Source: CAKZNE01 sp963976435 (GTDB lineage Bacteria > Bacteroidota > Bacteroidia > Flavobacteriales > Schleiferiaceae). From it: DNA of 64,000 nt. A program made the position numbers and the translations under genes. Shown here one piece after another: positions 9,212 to 18,750 of this stretch. A model generated the notes under the pieces. It was not told the origin of the DNA. It was given only the letters and a program-made list of their open reading frames with translations, and made no database searches. The number at the start of each line of letters is the position of its first letter. Within the stretch, counting starts at the first letter, position 1. The stretch spans positions 5,787-69,786 of the forward strand of contig CAXBKQ010000020.1 in assembly GCA_963976435.1 (NCBI GenBank). Direction: 5' to 3'.

Positions 9212-12034
9212 TTAGAACTTTTCAAAAACAATTGAGAAATAGGCCATTCTCCCAATTGTTGGACCTCCATATACTTGGAAGACTTCATTGTTTAAAACAT
9301 TTGAAGCACCAAGCTTAAAGGTGGAGTAAAGATAAGGAACTTGGTAGCTTATTTGAGCATCAAGCATTCCATAACTATTAATAAAACCGGTAAATTGTGG
9401 TGATCCCTCAAAGCGAAATCCTTCTACCCATTTATAGTTGATGGCAAAACCCATCTTATTCTCTTTGTGGTTGAACAATTTATAGCCCCTACCATTAATT
9501 CCTAAATTGAATTTATTCTTTGGTGTATTAAATGCCGGGATTATGGGATTGTCGCTACCTCTTAGATCTATGGCATTATAGGAATAATTTCCATTTAAGG
9601 TTAACTCGTCGGTTAGGTAATAGTTCAATCCTAAATTCACACCTTGGGTAGTCACCAATTCTGAGGCATTTGCTGATACTCTATAGGCCTGCAAGGTTTC
9701 AAATCTATTTGGGAAGGCGGAGTTAAAGGTCAATTCCAATCCAAATTGATATCCTATAAAATCGGTATACCAGCTGTGGTAGGCATTAAAATCAACATAT
9801 AATCTCTTAAATAATGACCCTCTATAGCCTACTTCTAAAGTCCTTACCCTTTCGGGTTTGATGGGTGCCACATTGAAAAAATCCAAATTTTTCTTTAATG
9901 GAATATCTTGATTTCGGTAATAATCAAATGATTCGAGGCTAATTAGGGAATCATAGCCGGTAATATTTCCTCTAAGTATTGCCCTCCCTACATTGAAATT
10001 TAAATATTGATCTGCCAATGTTGGATTTCGAATCGCACTGCCAAATGAAACTCGAACGGTATGCTTTTCATCAATATCATAAACCGCAGATAAAGCTGGC
10101 GAAAAGAGATAATCAAAATTCTGATTTTTGTCCATCCTCACTGTAACATTGGTCTTTAATTTATCGGCAATGAATTTATTTTCAATCCCAACATAAACTC
10201 CAAACTCCTCATTTTTGATCTCCCTATACACATATTCCCTACTGATTTCATTTCCAAACTGATCCGTTTCAATTATGATATCTTCTATTTCATCAAAGAT
10301 ATTTCCCTGGGAATAAGGTCTATACCATCTGTAATTACCACCCACTCTAAAATGGCTTTCTAAAAAGTCAAATTCATATTCACCCATGATGTGATACAAA
10401 GCTGATTCATCAAAAAATCTGGAACCTCCTTCTGTGAAATTTTTGCTGATAATTGAATTAAAAAGTGAGTCGTACTCTGCCGTTCCGGGTTCTGGACGTG
10501 GGAAAGTAAAGGTGTTTACCGCATTTAAAAGTGAGTCGTGATACTTTTGAAGAAGGGGTTGGTATTCCTTTAATAATTCCTGGTATCCATCGTTGAAATA
10601 TGCCCTACTAATGGTATCAAACCGAATTCCTGTAGCATCTTCAAAGGCATCATCAAAATTGTATAGGTTGCTCCAAAGATTTTTATATTGAAGATTCCAA
10701 GCATTAGATTCCCCAATGGCCTGGTTCATTTTAAAAGCCGTAAGAACAGCATCGTAGGAATTTCCTGCATCTTCCTTGGTTGAATATGCTCTAAGAAAGA
10801 ACTTTCCTTCCTTCTTTATTTCCAACACATTTTGAAAAAACTGAATATCCTTAAGGCTAAATCTGTTTTCTCCCTGGTAAACGGTAGTTCCTGTTCCATA
10901 ATTAAAATTATAGCTCAATTCCACCTCTGGAGTAATTCTATAATAAAGACCGAGATTGGTTTTGAGATTACGAGTATCATAATCTACAATGTCTACCTCT
11001 CTATATCCGGGTCTAAAAAATTTTCCTAATCCTGCAAAATCTCCAAATTGAAAGGATTCATAGCTGGTATAATCATTATTGGAAGAAAGATCCTCATCTC
11101 CATAGACATTGATAGCATCATACCTTCCGGGGTTATCAGCAGGAATTGGAGAATCATCAACTGGTTGGTAGTTTTCTGCCTCCCAATCATCAGCTCTTAA
11201 ATAGTACAGGTTTATTTTATAGGCAAAATTGTCGGTTTCAGAATTGAATATTTTGTAGGACTGTGCATAGCGAACAGCCGTTTCGGTAAGTGCCCTTTCC
11301 CCTACCTTAACACTAGCGGTAAGCCCTTGATAAATAAAAGGGTTTTTGGTAGTCATGGAAATAACCCCATTGAAGGCCGAAGGTCCATAAAAAGCCGTAC
11401 TAGCGCCAGCAATAATATCTACATTACTAATATCCAATTCACTCGCTCCTAGGAAATTACCAAGGCTAAAGTTTAAACCAGGAGCCTGATTATCAACACC
11501 ATCAATCACCTGCAATGATCTTACAGGAGAAGTGCTATTAAAACCTCTGGTATTCAACACCTTAAACCCAATACTAGCGGAAGTAAGATCTACACCTTTG
11601 AGGTTTCCCAATCCTTCATAAAAACTAACTGCTGGAGTTTCTTTAATAGCTAGGGCATCCATAGCTTCAACGGTGAGGGCAGACTCCCTTTGTTTATCAC
11701 TAAGTCTTTTCTCAATAATGTCTACCTCCGCCAACATCTCCTGATCCACCTCCATTTGGATTTTGAGGTATTCACTAGGATTAGTTACGATTTTTTCTAA
11801 AGTCTTATACCCAATAAAACTAATTTGAAGAGTAAACGGTGGACTTATTGAGCCTATTTTTAGAACAAACTTCCCTTCGTAATCGGTAGTTTCACCAATT
11901 TGAGTGCCTTTAATTATCACATTTGCACCAATAACCTCTTCGCCATTTTCATCTCTTACCTCCCCTTTTACAGACTGAGCATTAACACTTTGCCCAGAAA
12001 GAAGCAGGATTATAAGTCCAATAATAATTCTCAA
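9212..12034 (-). CDS. TonB-dependent receptor with carboxypeptidase-D-like N-domain
   Basis: 940 aa outer-membrane protein. After a signal peptide ending VNAQ, residues 20-105 form the CarboxypepD_reg-like domain (VKGEVRDENGEEVIGANV, DYEGKF), then the plug (about 115-230, with VIDGVDNQAPG) and a beta-barrel ending in aromatic F (FSIVFEKF). There is no SusD partner, so it is not a SusCD pair. The start codon in this frame is TTG at 12034, placed right before the signal peptide; no in-frame ATG was seen upstream. A perfect minus-strand TATTTTTG lies 32 nt upstream. The co-directional secreted esterase hints at uptake of an esterified substrate. Confidence 0.94.
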   Translation of the reverse strand: MRIIIGLIILLLSGQSVNAQSVKGEVRDENGEEVIGANVIIKGTQIGETTDYEGKFVLKIGSISPPFTLQISFIGYKTLEKIVTNPSEYLKIQMEVDQEMLAEVDIIEKRLSDKQRESALTVEAMDALAIKETPAVSFYEGLGNLKGVDLTSASIGFKVLNTRGFNSTSPVRSLQVIDGVDNQAPGLNFSLGNFLGASELDISNVDIIAGASTAFYGPSAFNGVISMTTKNPFIYQGLTASVKVGERALTETAVRYAQSYKIFNSETDNFAYKINLYYLRADDWEAENYQPVDDSPIPADNPGRYDAINVYGDEDLSSNNDYTSYESFQFGDFAGLGKFFRPGYREVDIVDYDTRNLKTNLGLYYRITPEVELSYNFNYGTGTTVYQGENRFSLKDIQFFQNVLEIKKEGKFFLRAYSTKEDAGNSYDAVLTAFKMNQAIGESNAWNLQYKNLWSNLYNFDDAFEDATGIRFDTISRAYFNDGYQELLKEYQPLLQKYHDSLLNAVNTFTFPRPEPGTAEYDSLFNSIISKNFTEGGSRFFDESALYHIMGEYEFDFLESHFRVGGNYRWYRPYSQGNIFDEIEDIIIETDQFGNEISREYVYREIKNEEFGVYVGIENKFIADKLKTNVTVRMDKNQNFDYLFSPALSAVYDIDEKHTVRVSFGSAIRNPTLADQYLNFNVGRAILRGNITGYDSLISLESFDYYRNQDIPLKKNLDFFNVAPIKPERVRTLEVGYRGSLFKRLYVDFNAYHSWYTDFIGYQFGLELTFNSAFPNRFETLQAYRVSANASELVTTQGVNLGLNYYLTDELTLNGNYSYNAIDLRGSDNPIIPAFNTPKNKFNLGINGRGYKLFNHKENKMGFAINYKWVEGFRFEGSPQFTGFINSYGMLDAQISYQVPYLYSTFKLGASNVLNNEVFQVYGGPTIGRMAYFSIVFEKF

Positions 12035-12066
12035 AATATCTTTCTTTGTTCGTGACCGTAATCTAC

Positions 12067-12074
12067 CAAAAATA
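12067..12074 (-). promoter_or_regulatory. -7 promoter element for TonB receptor operon
   Basis: TATTTTTG on the minus strand, perfect consensus, 32 nt before the TTG start at 12034. It is divergent to the GT2 promoter only 40 bp away. Confidence 0.5.
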
Positions 12075-12114
12075 TTGATTTGTAAAAGCTATTTAATAGA
12101 ACAATGGAAAATCC

Positions 12115-12122
12115 TATTTTTG
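12115..12122 (+). promoter_or_regulatory. -7 promoter element for GT2 gene, close to ATG
   Basis: TATTTTTG on the plus strand, only 7 nt before the ATG at 12130. In Bacteroidota transcription starts a few nt after this element, so the mRNA would be leaderless or nearly so. Confidence 0.5.
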
Positions 12123-12129
12123 CCGACCT

Positions 12130-12873
12130 ATGGTAAATGGCAAAAAAGTAGTTGTGGTTCTGCCTGCATACAATGCTGGACAAACTCTTGAGAAAACATA
12201 TAAGGAGATTCCATTAGATATTGTTGATGATGTTGTGCTTGTGGATGACAAAAGTTCGGACAACACCGTGGCTTTAGGTAAAAAGCTGGGAATTAGGCAT
12301 ATAATTTCTCATGAACATAATAAAGGTTATGGTGGAAATCAAAAAAGTTGCTATAATAAGGCTTTAGAGATTGGTGGTGATATTATCATAATGGTGCATC
12401 CTGATTATCAATACACTCCAAAATTAATTCCTTCCATTAGCTATATTATTGCCAATGACTTATACCCTGTTGTGCTGGCCTCAAGGATTTTGGGCAAGGG
12501 TGCTTTAAAAGGGGGAATGCCTTGGTATAAATATGTCGCCAATCGAATATTAACCCTAGCTCAAAATATTTTAATTAATCAAAAACTTTCAGAATATCAC
12601 TCTGGATATAGAGCTTTTTCAAGAGAAGTTTTAGAAGCGGTAGACTTCAATGCCAATTCCAATGATTTTGTTTTTGACAATCAAATGCTTGGACAGATAT
12701 TCTTTAAAGGCTTTGAGATCGGTGAAGTTACCTGCCCCACTAAATATTTTGAAGAAGCAAGCTCTATAAATCTTCAGCGAAGTTCAATTTATGGCTTAGG
12801 AGTTTTAAGGGTTTCCATTGAATATAGATTGGCGAAATGGGGAATTATCAGCCCAAAATATTTGAAAAACTAG
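12130..12873 (+). CDS. family 2 glycosyltransferase (dolichyl-phosphate sugar synthase-like)
   Basis: 247 aa GT-A enzyme. The N-terminus VVVVLPAYNAGQTL, VDDKSSDNT and the metal-binding MVHPDYQY (a DxD-like site) identify GT2; the region SGYRAFSREVLE is typical of the DPM1/polyprenyl-phosphate glycosyltransferase branch. It has no C-terminal membrane domain, so it probably works at the inner face of the membrane on a lipid-phosphate acceptor. The convergent neighbour is a GT39 polytopic glycosyltransferase that uses such lipid-linked sugars, a plausible functional pair. Its TAG stop shares the palindrome CTAG with the stop of that neighbour. Confidence 0.93.
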   Translation: MVNGKKVVVVLPAYNAGQTLEKTYKEIPLDIVDDVVLVDDKSSDNTVALGKKLGIRHIISHEHNKGYGGNQKSCYNKALEIGGDIIIMVHPDYQYTPKLIPSISYIIANDLYPVVLASRILGKGALKGGMPWYKYVANRILTLAQNILINQKLSEYHSGYRAFSREVLEAVDFNANSNDFVFDNQMLGQIFFKGFEIGEVTCPTKYFEEASSINLQRSSIYGLGVLRVSIEYRLAKWGIISPKYLKN

Positions 12874-14522
12874 CGGCGCTGATAAAAATAAAACCCATTC
12901 TTTTCATACAGAAATTTAGCGTCTGTAATATCCTTTTCAAACTTGTCCTTTGAATTAATTTTACAGGAAATCAAAACAGATTTATCCGTTTCTCCATATA
13001 ATAACCAATCTTGATTTTTGGCATTCTCATTTTGATGCTCCTCTATTTTTGAATAAAACCAGGGAACATAGCTTTTATAATCATAGCTGGTTACATACAC
13101 ATTTTTGCCTTCCATACTTTCAAAAAACTCCACACTTGCCCTTTGACTTATACCTTCCACCTTGGCAATAAAGAAAATCAAAGCCGAAAAAATCCAAATA
13201 ATATTTCCGAAAAACAAAATTTTAAAGGCGGAGTATTTATTTCTAGCTAGGCTAATAAAAAAGCCAATCAACACCAATAATGCTATCAGGGATGGAATAA
13301 AATCCAAATAACTCCAATTTATTTCTGCCGACATATTTGCAAGTGCAAAAGGATCTTTTTCGAAAAGAAACAGGAAGTCTTTCAAATGAAGTCCAATCCA
13401 AGGTAATGCGAAGGAAACCACCATAATTACCAGGCCTATAAAACCGATTAAAATGGAAATCCATTTTCTATACTGCAGTTTTCCTTCAATAAGATTCCTT
13501 AAAGTCAGTGCAGATAAAAAACTAATTGGATAATAAGCCATTGATGAATAATGGATGATTTTGGTTCCAACCAGACTAAAAAGAATTAAGATTACCCAAA
13601 GAAGGATAATCATCCACCTTTGGAAATCTGCAATATGAGGACTGCTATTGGCAAATTTCCCCATACCTCTAATGGCAAAAATGCTAGCGGGAAAGCAGCC
13701 AAAAAGAAGCACTACAAAATGATAGCCCAAGAATCCACTATGGCCGGCATCACCAGTGGTAAGTAGCTCCCATTGTCGGATGGTGAATTCTATTAAAAAA
13801 TCTGGACCATTGAAGGCCATATCTACCCCCAACCAAATGAATGTTATAGCCAGAGCGGCAAGCGTAAATTTTAGAAAGGCCATTGGGCTAATAAAAAATC
13901 GAAACCTTTCTATAATCCAATAAACAAATAGGCAAAGTCCAACAATTAAATAAGCGACAGGTCCTTTACTTAAAATCCCAAATCCTACGCTAACACCCGC
14001 AATAAGAAGATAAATACCAGCTTTTTTCGAAAAATATAAATCCCTATTCCCTTTCTTTCTCCACATATATTGGATAAGGAAGAATAGCCCATTAAAAATA
14101 AAAAAATTGAAAACGGGATCTATTATGCCGGATTTGAAATAGAGAAATGGTAGAATACTTCCAAACCAACTAAGAGTCCAAAGAAAACCGAATTTACGGT
14201 CGTAGAGAAATTTTCCGGCTATATATAAAAATGGCATTACAAAAAAGCCAAGCAGGGCATTTGGAAATCGTGCTGCGAACTCATTCACTCCAAATAGCTG
14301 CATGGAAATGGCCTGAAGCCAAAAAAACAATGGAGGCTTTTCGGTAAATGTTTCATAGTTGATTTGCATCTGAAGGTAATCCCCAGTTACCAGCATTTCC
14401 CTAGCCAATTCTGCAAAATTGATTTCATCCCAATCAAAAAGGTGTACTTCACCAATAAAAGGGAAAAACAAAAGTCCTCCAAGTAAAAACCAAAACCAGG
14501 TATTTCTATCGAAAAATTTCAC
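12870..14522 (-). CDS. GT39/ArnT-like membrane glycosyltransferase
   Basis: 550 aa polytopic GT-C protein with about 11-13 hydrophobic segments. The first loop carries the acidic motif FDWDEINFAELAREM and then TEKPPLFFWLQ, matching the ArnT/dolichyl-phosphate-mannose-protein mannosyltransferase family, which transfers sugars from polyprenyl-phosphate donors in the periplasm. The C-terminal 90 residues are a soluble periplasmic tail. The start codon is GTG at 14522. It follows the PAP2 gene by 5 bp on the same strand, and both could act in polyprenyl-phosphate or lipid metabolism. The acceptor (lipid A, protein, glycan) is not determinable. Confidence 0.9.
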   Translation of the reverse strand: MKFFDRNTWFWFLLGGLLFFPFIGEVHLFDWDEINFAELAREMLVTGDYLQMQINYETFTEKPPLFFWLQAISMQLFGVNEFAARFPNALLGFFVMPFLYIAGKFLYDRKFGFLWTLSWFGSILPFLYFKSGIIDPVFNFFIFNGLFFLIQYMWRKKGNRDLYFSKKAGIYLLIAGVSVGFGILSKGPVAYLIVGLCLFVYWIIERFRFFISPMAFLKFTLAALAITFIWLGVDMAFNGPDFLIEFTIRQWELLTTGDAGHSGFLGYHFVVLLFGCFPASIFAIRGMGKFANSSPHIADFQRWMIILLWVILILFSLVGTKIIHYSSMAYYPISFLSALTLRNLIEGKLQYRKWISILIGFIGLVIMVVSFALPWIGLHLKDFLFLFEKDPFALANMSAEINWSYLDFIPSLIALLVLIGFFISLARNKYSAFKILFFGNIIWIFSALIFFIAKVEGISQRASVEFFESMEGKNVYVTSYDYKSYVPWFYSKIEEHQNENAKNQDWLLYGETDKSVLISCKINSKDKFEKDITDAKFLYEKNGFYFYQRR

Positions 14523-14527
14523 CAGGA

Positions 14528-15172
14528 TTAAATATTTATTTTTTTATCCAGCCATTCCTTTTTCCAATTAGAAGAGAAATAATAGCTGAAAATGGAAATT
14601 AATATGCCCAAGAAGGTACCGGCAACAATATCCTCTAAAAAATGTTGAGAAAGGTACATTCTTGAATAGGCAGCTAATGCGGCAATGCTAAAGAATGAAA
14701 ATTTCAAAACTTTATTTCTTCCCAGCAAGGCTAAAAAACCCCAAAAGGCAAAAGCAGCGGTGCTATGTCCGGATGGGAAACTTTTCATAGTATTCATTTT
14801 CACTCCTTCTACTACTCTTAGATTGTAATCCGTATTTTCAAAATATTTTATGGGTCTAGGAACATCCTTAAAAACCATATTCTTTAGACTTCCAATAAGG
14901 AATAAGCTCAATAAACTACAGACTAATAAACCTAAAGCATATCTCCATTTCACAAAGGCTAGGATTATTATCCCAAGAGGGAATATCCATCCATCTCCTA
15001 AATGAGTAAGGTATTTAAAGAATATATCGAAAAAGGGAGAATAGTGATGATTTATCCAAATATGGATATCGTCTTTTGAGTTAAGACTTAAAAAAACAAT
15101 CCCGGTACCAATAAAAATTAGGACCGGGATAAAAAAGGATTTATTCTCTTTTACTATTTTAGAAAAAGTCAT
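14528..15172 (-). CDS. PAP2-family membrane phosphatase
   Basis: 214 aa with five to six transmembrane segments. The three phosphatase motifs are present: KDVPRP (motif 1), SFPSGHS (motif 2) and SRMYLSQHFLEDIVAG (motif 3, catalytic His and Asp). Family members dephosphorylate phosphatidic acid, PGP or undecaprenyl pyrophosphate at the membrane. It lies exactly after the START-like gene (adjacent bases 15172/15173) and 5 bp before the GT39 gene, so a three-gene transcript is likely; a role in recycling polyprenyl carrier for the GT39 neighbour is inference. Confidence 0.92.
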   Translation of the reverse strand: MTFSKIVKENKSFFIPVLIFIGTGIVFLSLNSKDDIHIWINHHYSPFFDIFFKYLTHLGDGWIFPLGIIILAFVKWRYALGLLVCSLLSLFLIGSLKNMVFKDVPRPIKYFENTDYNLRVVEGVKMNTMKSFPSGHSTAAFAFWGFLALLGRNKVLKFSFFSIAALAAYSRMYLSQHFLEDIVAGTFLGILISIFSYYFSSNWKKEWLDKKINI

Positions 15173-15565
15173 TTAGGCGCCAATGGTGTGTAATAATTCA
15201 TGAACTTGACTTTCCCAAAGTCTTTTATCTTCTTCAACTTCATCCGGTTCGCTATGGTCAATAACAATAAGCGAGGCATCCTGTGTAAGCTCGTCTACTA
15301 TTATTTTAAATTCGAAAAAGTAGTTTAGTCCTTCTTCTTCATCTTCTTCCCATCTGAAGCGAATAAATTTATCGGTTTTCTTTGCTAGCCTTTTAGCTGA
15401 TCTTTCTTCGCCATCCCATATAAATGTAAATTTTTCACCCCTAGAATTTACATTGTCAGCAAACCATTCTGAAAGTCCGCTGGGTGTAGATAAATAGGGG
15501 AATAACATATGGGGAGATGCCTTTACAGGAATCTCTACTTCGTATTGCACTTTCTCTTCTGTCAT
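15173..15565 (-). CDS. START-like/AHSA1-type domain protein
   Basis: 130 aa cytosolic protein containing the SRPBCC fold pattern: VEIPVKASPHMLFPYLSTPSGLSEWFADNV, then F.W.G.E-type strand and a C-terminal helix. This is a Bacteroidota-conserved START-like family of unknown ligand. It is the first gene of the PAP2/GT39 run. The acidic middle (WEEDEEEGLNYFFEF) is characteristic of the family as I recall it. No function can be assigned beyond binding of a hydrophobic ligand by fold analogy. Confidence 0.85.
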   Translation of the reverse strand: MTEEKVQYEVEIPVKASPHMLFPYLSTPSGLSEWFADNVNSRGEKFTFIWDGEERSAKRLAKKTDKFIRFRWEEDEEEGLNYFFEFKIIVDELTQDASLIVIDHSEPDEVEEDKRLWESQVHELLHTIGA

Positions 15566-15671
15566 TATTGTCTTTATGGTTGATTAACCTTGTGCGCAAT
15601 ATAGGAAAATTTGTTTTTCAGAATTTATTAGAAAAAGATTGTTCGAAGCTTTTTTTAAATCCACAAAATAT

Positions 15672-15679
15672 TATATTTG
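15672..15679 (+). promoter_or_regulatory. -7 promoter element of tRNA-Met
   Basis: TATATTTG on the plus strand, perfect consensus, ending 15 nt before the tRNA 5' end. Confidence 0.55.
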
Positions 15680-15694
15680 CAGCCCCAAAATGAT

Positions 15695-15768
<74 letters not shown>

Positions 15769-15780
15769 CTAAATTCAAAT

Positions 15781-15820
15781 AAAATCCCAAAGTCAAAATA
15801 GATTTTGGGATTTTTTTTTT
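15781..15820 (+). terminator. terminator after tRNA-Met
   Basis: 11-bp stem AAAATCCCAAA (15781-15791) / TTTGGGATTTT (15804-15814) followed by a long T run to 15820; 12 bp after the tRNA. Confidence 0.85.
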
Positions 15821-15831
15821 CTCCTATATCA

Positions 15832-15865
15832 CAAAAAAAAAGCCCTGAAAATTCAAGGCTTTTTT
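15832..15865 (-). terminator. terminator after sucD
   Basis: Hairpin of AAAAAAGCC...TGAA with TTCA...GGCTTTTTT (one C/A mismatch, 2-nt loop). On the minus strand it ends in a T run (A-run 15833-15841), just past the sucD stop. Confidence 0.8.
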
Positions 15866-15883
15866 GGATATTATAAATGATTC

Positions 15884-16765
15884 TTAGGCATTAACACCTA
15901 AAAGCTCGGCCATTTTCTCACCAATTGTTGCAGGAGAATCCACAACATGAACTCCACAATCTGCTAGAATTTTCTTTTTTGCTTGAGCTGTATCTTCAGC
16001 ACCACCTACTATGGCACCTGCATGACCCATTGTACGTCCTTTTGGAGCTGTTTCCCCAGCAATAAATCCAACCACGGGTTTCCCATTGCTATTTTCTTTA
16101 ATCCAGTTTGCAGCATCAGCTTCCATTTGTCCACCTATCTCCCCAATCATAACTATACCATCCGTTTCAGGATCTTCCATTAATAATTGTACAGCGTCTT
16201 TCATGGAAGTTCCAATAATAGGATCTCCTCCAATTCCAATTGCTGTAGATTGTCCCATACCAGCTTTGGTAATTTGGTCAACCGCCTCATAAGTTAAAGT
16301 TCCAGATTTAGAAATAATTCCAATTCGTCCTGGGTTAAAAATAAATCCAGGCATAATTCCAACCTTTGCTTCACCGGCTGTAATGATACCAGGGCAGTTT
16401 GGTCCTATCATTCTACACGCTTTATCGGCAAGATATTCTTTCACCATCACCATATCCTTAACAGGGATACCTTCTGTAATGGTTACAATAACCTTAATGC
16501 CTGCTTCAGCCGCTTCCATTATTGCATCGGCAGCAAATGCTGGTGGAACAAAAATTATGGAAACATCGGCGCCAGTTTTGCTAACCGCTTCAGAAACTGT
16601 ATTAAAAACCGGACGGTCCAAATGAGTTTGCCCTCCTTTTCCAGGAGTTACACCACCTACAACTTGGGTTCCATATTCTATCATTTGAGTAGCGTGGAAA
16701 GTTCCTTCACTACCAGTAAATCCTTGAACTATGATTTTTGAATCTTTATTAACTAATACACTCAT
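15884..16765 (-). CDS. sucD: succinyl-CoA ligase [ADP-forming] subunit alpha
   Basis: 293 aa, normal length. The TCA-cycle enzyme converts succinyl-CoA to succinate with substrate-level phosphorylation; the alpha subunit binds CoA and carries the phosphorylated histidine. Seen: CoA-binding GFTGSEGTFHATQ and VGGVTPGKGG, IGPNCPG, GIISKSGTLTYE, and the active-site histidine segment GRTMGHAGAIVGG. The sucC gene is not adjacent (common in Bacteroidota). It has its own downstream terminator and appears monocistronic. TATTTTCG, a one-mismatch -7 box, lies about 40 nt upstream. Confidence 0.97.
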   Translation of the reverse strand: MSVLVNKDSKIIVQGFTGSEGTFHATQMIEYGTQVVGGVTPGKGGQTHLDRPVFNTVSEAVSKTGADVSIIFVPPAFAADAIMEAAEAGIKVIVTITEGIPVKDMVMVKEYLADKACRMIGPNCPGIITAGEAKVGIMPGFIFNPGRIGIISKSGTLTYEAVDQITKAGMGQSTAIGIGGDPIIGTSMKDAVQLLMEDPETDGIVMIGEIGGQMEADAANWIKENSNGKPVVGFIAGETAPKGRTMGHAGAIVGGAEDTAQAKKKILADCGVHVVDSPATIGEKMAELLGVNA

Positions 16766-16867
16766 GGAGAGGTTATAATTTAAATTTTAAAAATATTGCT
16801 GCGAAAATAATAGATAAAGTAAAGGCAGAATACTATTCTCCAATAATTTTTAACAGAACTTATATAA

Positions 16868-17659
16868 TTATAGAGAATCAACGATATTTAGCTTGATTGG
16901 AATATTTACTAATGGCCATTCCCCACTATCCACCTCCACCTCACTAATTTTTTCTACAATATCCATCCCTTCCACAACTTCACCAAAAATAGTATGCTCA
17001 AAATCCAAATGTGGAGAACCACCTATGCTAGAGTAAATTTCCAATTGAGTTTCATTAAACTCTGTATTATAGCTCTCTGCCATTAATTTCAGTTGATGCT
17101 TTGAATAGCTTTTACCTAGTGAAATATAAAATTCATAAGGATTGGATGCTTTAGTTTCATTTTTTTTATAATTCCTAGCCGCAGCTACAGCTCCCCTCTT
17201 GTGAAAATGCTGATCATTAATTTCTTGCGGCAATTTATAATCTCCTAGCTCTGCCCTCTTTTTTGCTGTTTCCTCCGAATCGCTATTTCCCGCTTGAATT
17301 ACATGATCTTTTGATACCCGATGAAAAAAGGTGCTATTGAAATATTTCTGACTGATGAGGTAAAGAAAATTGGCACGATGAATTGGAGTATCCTTAAAGA
17401 GCTTAATCTTTATTAAACCAAAATCAGTTTGAATTTCTACAAGCTCTTCCTGATGTTCTTGGCCATAGGAAAGAAAAAACTCAGCAGCATTGTCGCTGCT
17501 GAGTTTATTTTGTTTTTGCTTTTCTATTGTAGTCTTTACAGCCTTATTTTCTTCCAGTTTGGACTTGGTTTCTTCAATTTCCACCCTATTTTCTTTACAG
17601 GAATAAAAGAGAAACAAACAGCAAATAAAAATTCCCAGGGAGATTTTGTTCTTTTCCAA
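16868..17659 (-). CDS. cyclophilin-type peptidyl-prolyl isomerase, lipoprotein
   Basis: 263 aa. A lipoprotein signal ends FLFYSC (Cys21), followed by a charged coiled segment and a cyclophilin domain at about residues 75-260: IKLFKDTPIHRANFLYL, FFHRV, the Gln-containing VIQAGNS, and HTIFGEVVEGMDIVEKI. This domain catalyses proline cis-trans isomerisation, here in the periplasm or on the outer membrane. The start codon of the frame is TTG at 17659; no usable in-frame ATG precedes the signal peptide. It is downstream of oxyR on the same strand with a 33-bp gap. Confidence 0.9.
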   Translation of the reverse strand: MEKNKISLGIFICCLFLFYSCKENRVEIEETKSKLEENKAVKTTIEKQKQNKLSSDNAAEFFLSYGQEHQEELVEIQTDFGLIKIKLFKDTPIHRANFLYLISQKYFNSTFFHRVSKDHVIQAGNSDSEETAKKRAELGDYKLPQEINDQHFHKRGAVAAARNYKKNETKASNPYEFYISLGKSYSKHQLKLMAESYNTEFNETQLEIYSSIGGSPHLDFEHTIFGEVVEGMDIVEKISEVEVDSGEWPLVNIPIKLNIVDSL

Positions 17660-17692
17660 AGTATCACATTGTTTTGGACAAAGTAGAAATTT

Positions 17693-18634
17693 TTAGGCAG
17701 ATTTTAATGGACTTACCACCTCATTATCCCTGGTGAGTAATTTTTCGGGAATGCTGCTTTGGATAATAGCCTTTAATTCTTGGATTATCTTTATTTTCAA
17801 CTCAGCTCTGGTGTAAATCATACTAATTTCCCTCGATGGCTTAGGATCTGCTATAGCTTTAATATAGCGTTGATCTTCAGCTGCTAAGTCAACCGCATGC
17901 AGGTATGGAATTAAGGTCATTCCAAATCCCTTTTTGCTTAATTTAATTAGGGTTTCAAAATTCCCTGACTCAAGGTCTACCGGTTTTTTGTCGCCTTTTA
18001 ATTTCTTATTGCAAATATTCAAAATACTATTCCTAAAGCAATGTCCTTCATTTAGGAGTAAAATATCATCTACATCCAATTCAGAATTGGTAATAAACGC
18101 CTCCTTAAACAATCGATGATTTTCTGGAACAAAACCCATAAATGGTTCGTAATACAAAGGATTTTCAATAATACCTTTCTCCTCTAAAGGTGTGGCTATA
18201 ATGGCTGCATCCAGCTCATCTATTCTTAAAAGCTCCACGATTTTATCAGTTCTTAATTCCTGAATTTGCAATTGAATTTTCGGGAATTTCTCATGGAATT
18301 TGCGAATAAACCTTGGCACCAGTGACGGAGAAATGGTTGGTAAAACCCCAAGTTTAAAAGGCCCTTCCATTTGATTTTTAGACTCTTGTAAAATTTCATT
18401 TATTCTACTAGACTCATTTAATACTATTCTAGCCTGCTCTATAATTTTTATGCCTATGGATGTTGGTTTTACCGGATGTTTGCTTCTATCAAATAATAGA
18501 ACTCCTAGTTCTTCTTCTAATTTCTGAATCTGCATACTTAGAGTTGGCTGGGTAACAAAACTGGCCTCTGCCGCCCTTGCAAAATGACGATGATTGTCTA
18601 CAGATATTAGGTATTGTAATTGAGTTAATGTCAT
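17693..18634 (-). CDS. oxyR: LysR-type peroxide sensor OxyR
   Basis: 313 aa LysR regulator. The N-terminal helix-turn-helix is at residues 1-60 (HFARAAEASFVTQPTLSMQIQKLE). The C-terminal effector domain contains EGHCFRNSILNIC, placing cysteines at exactly residues 199 and 208, the redox pair of E. coli OxyR that forms a disulfide with hydrogen peroxide. It is divergent from the lipoprotein gene at 18751, so operators for both may lie in 18635-18750. A typical target (ahpCF, katG) is not in this window. Confidence 0.95.
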   Translation of the reverse strand: MTLTQLQYLISVDNHRHFARAAEASFVTQPTLSMQIQKLEEELGVLLFDRSKHPVKPTSIGIKIIEQARIVLNESSRINEILQESKNQMEGPFKLGVLPTISPSLVPRFIRKFHEKFPKIQLQIQELRTDKIVELLRIDELDAAIIATPLEEKGIIENPLYYEPFMGFVPENHRLFKEAFITNSELDVDDILLLNEGHCFRNSILNICNKKLKGDKKPVDLESGNFETLIKLSKKGFGMTLIPYLHAVDLAAEDQRYIKAIADPKPSREISMIYTRAELKIKIIQELKAIIQSSIPEKLLTRDNEVVSPLKSA

Positions 18635-18750
18635 GATATATAGTTTTAACTAACGAAAAATCAAAAGTAATAAATATTATTGATTTAATGGTTGAACATT
18701 GATTAAATTTTCCATAATGGATTGTACTATCTTCGCCAAAAATCAAAAAC

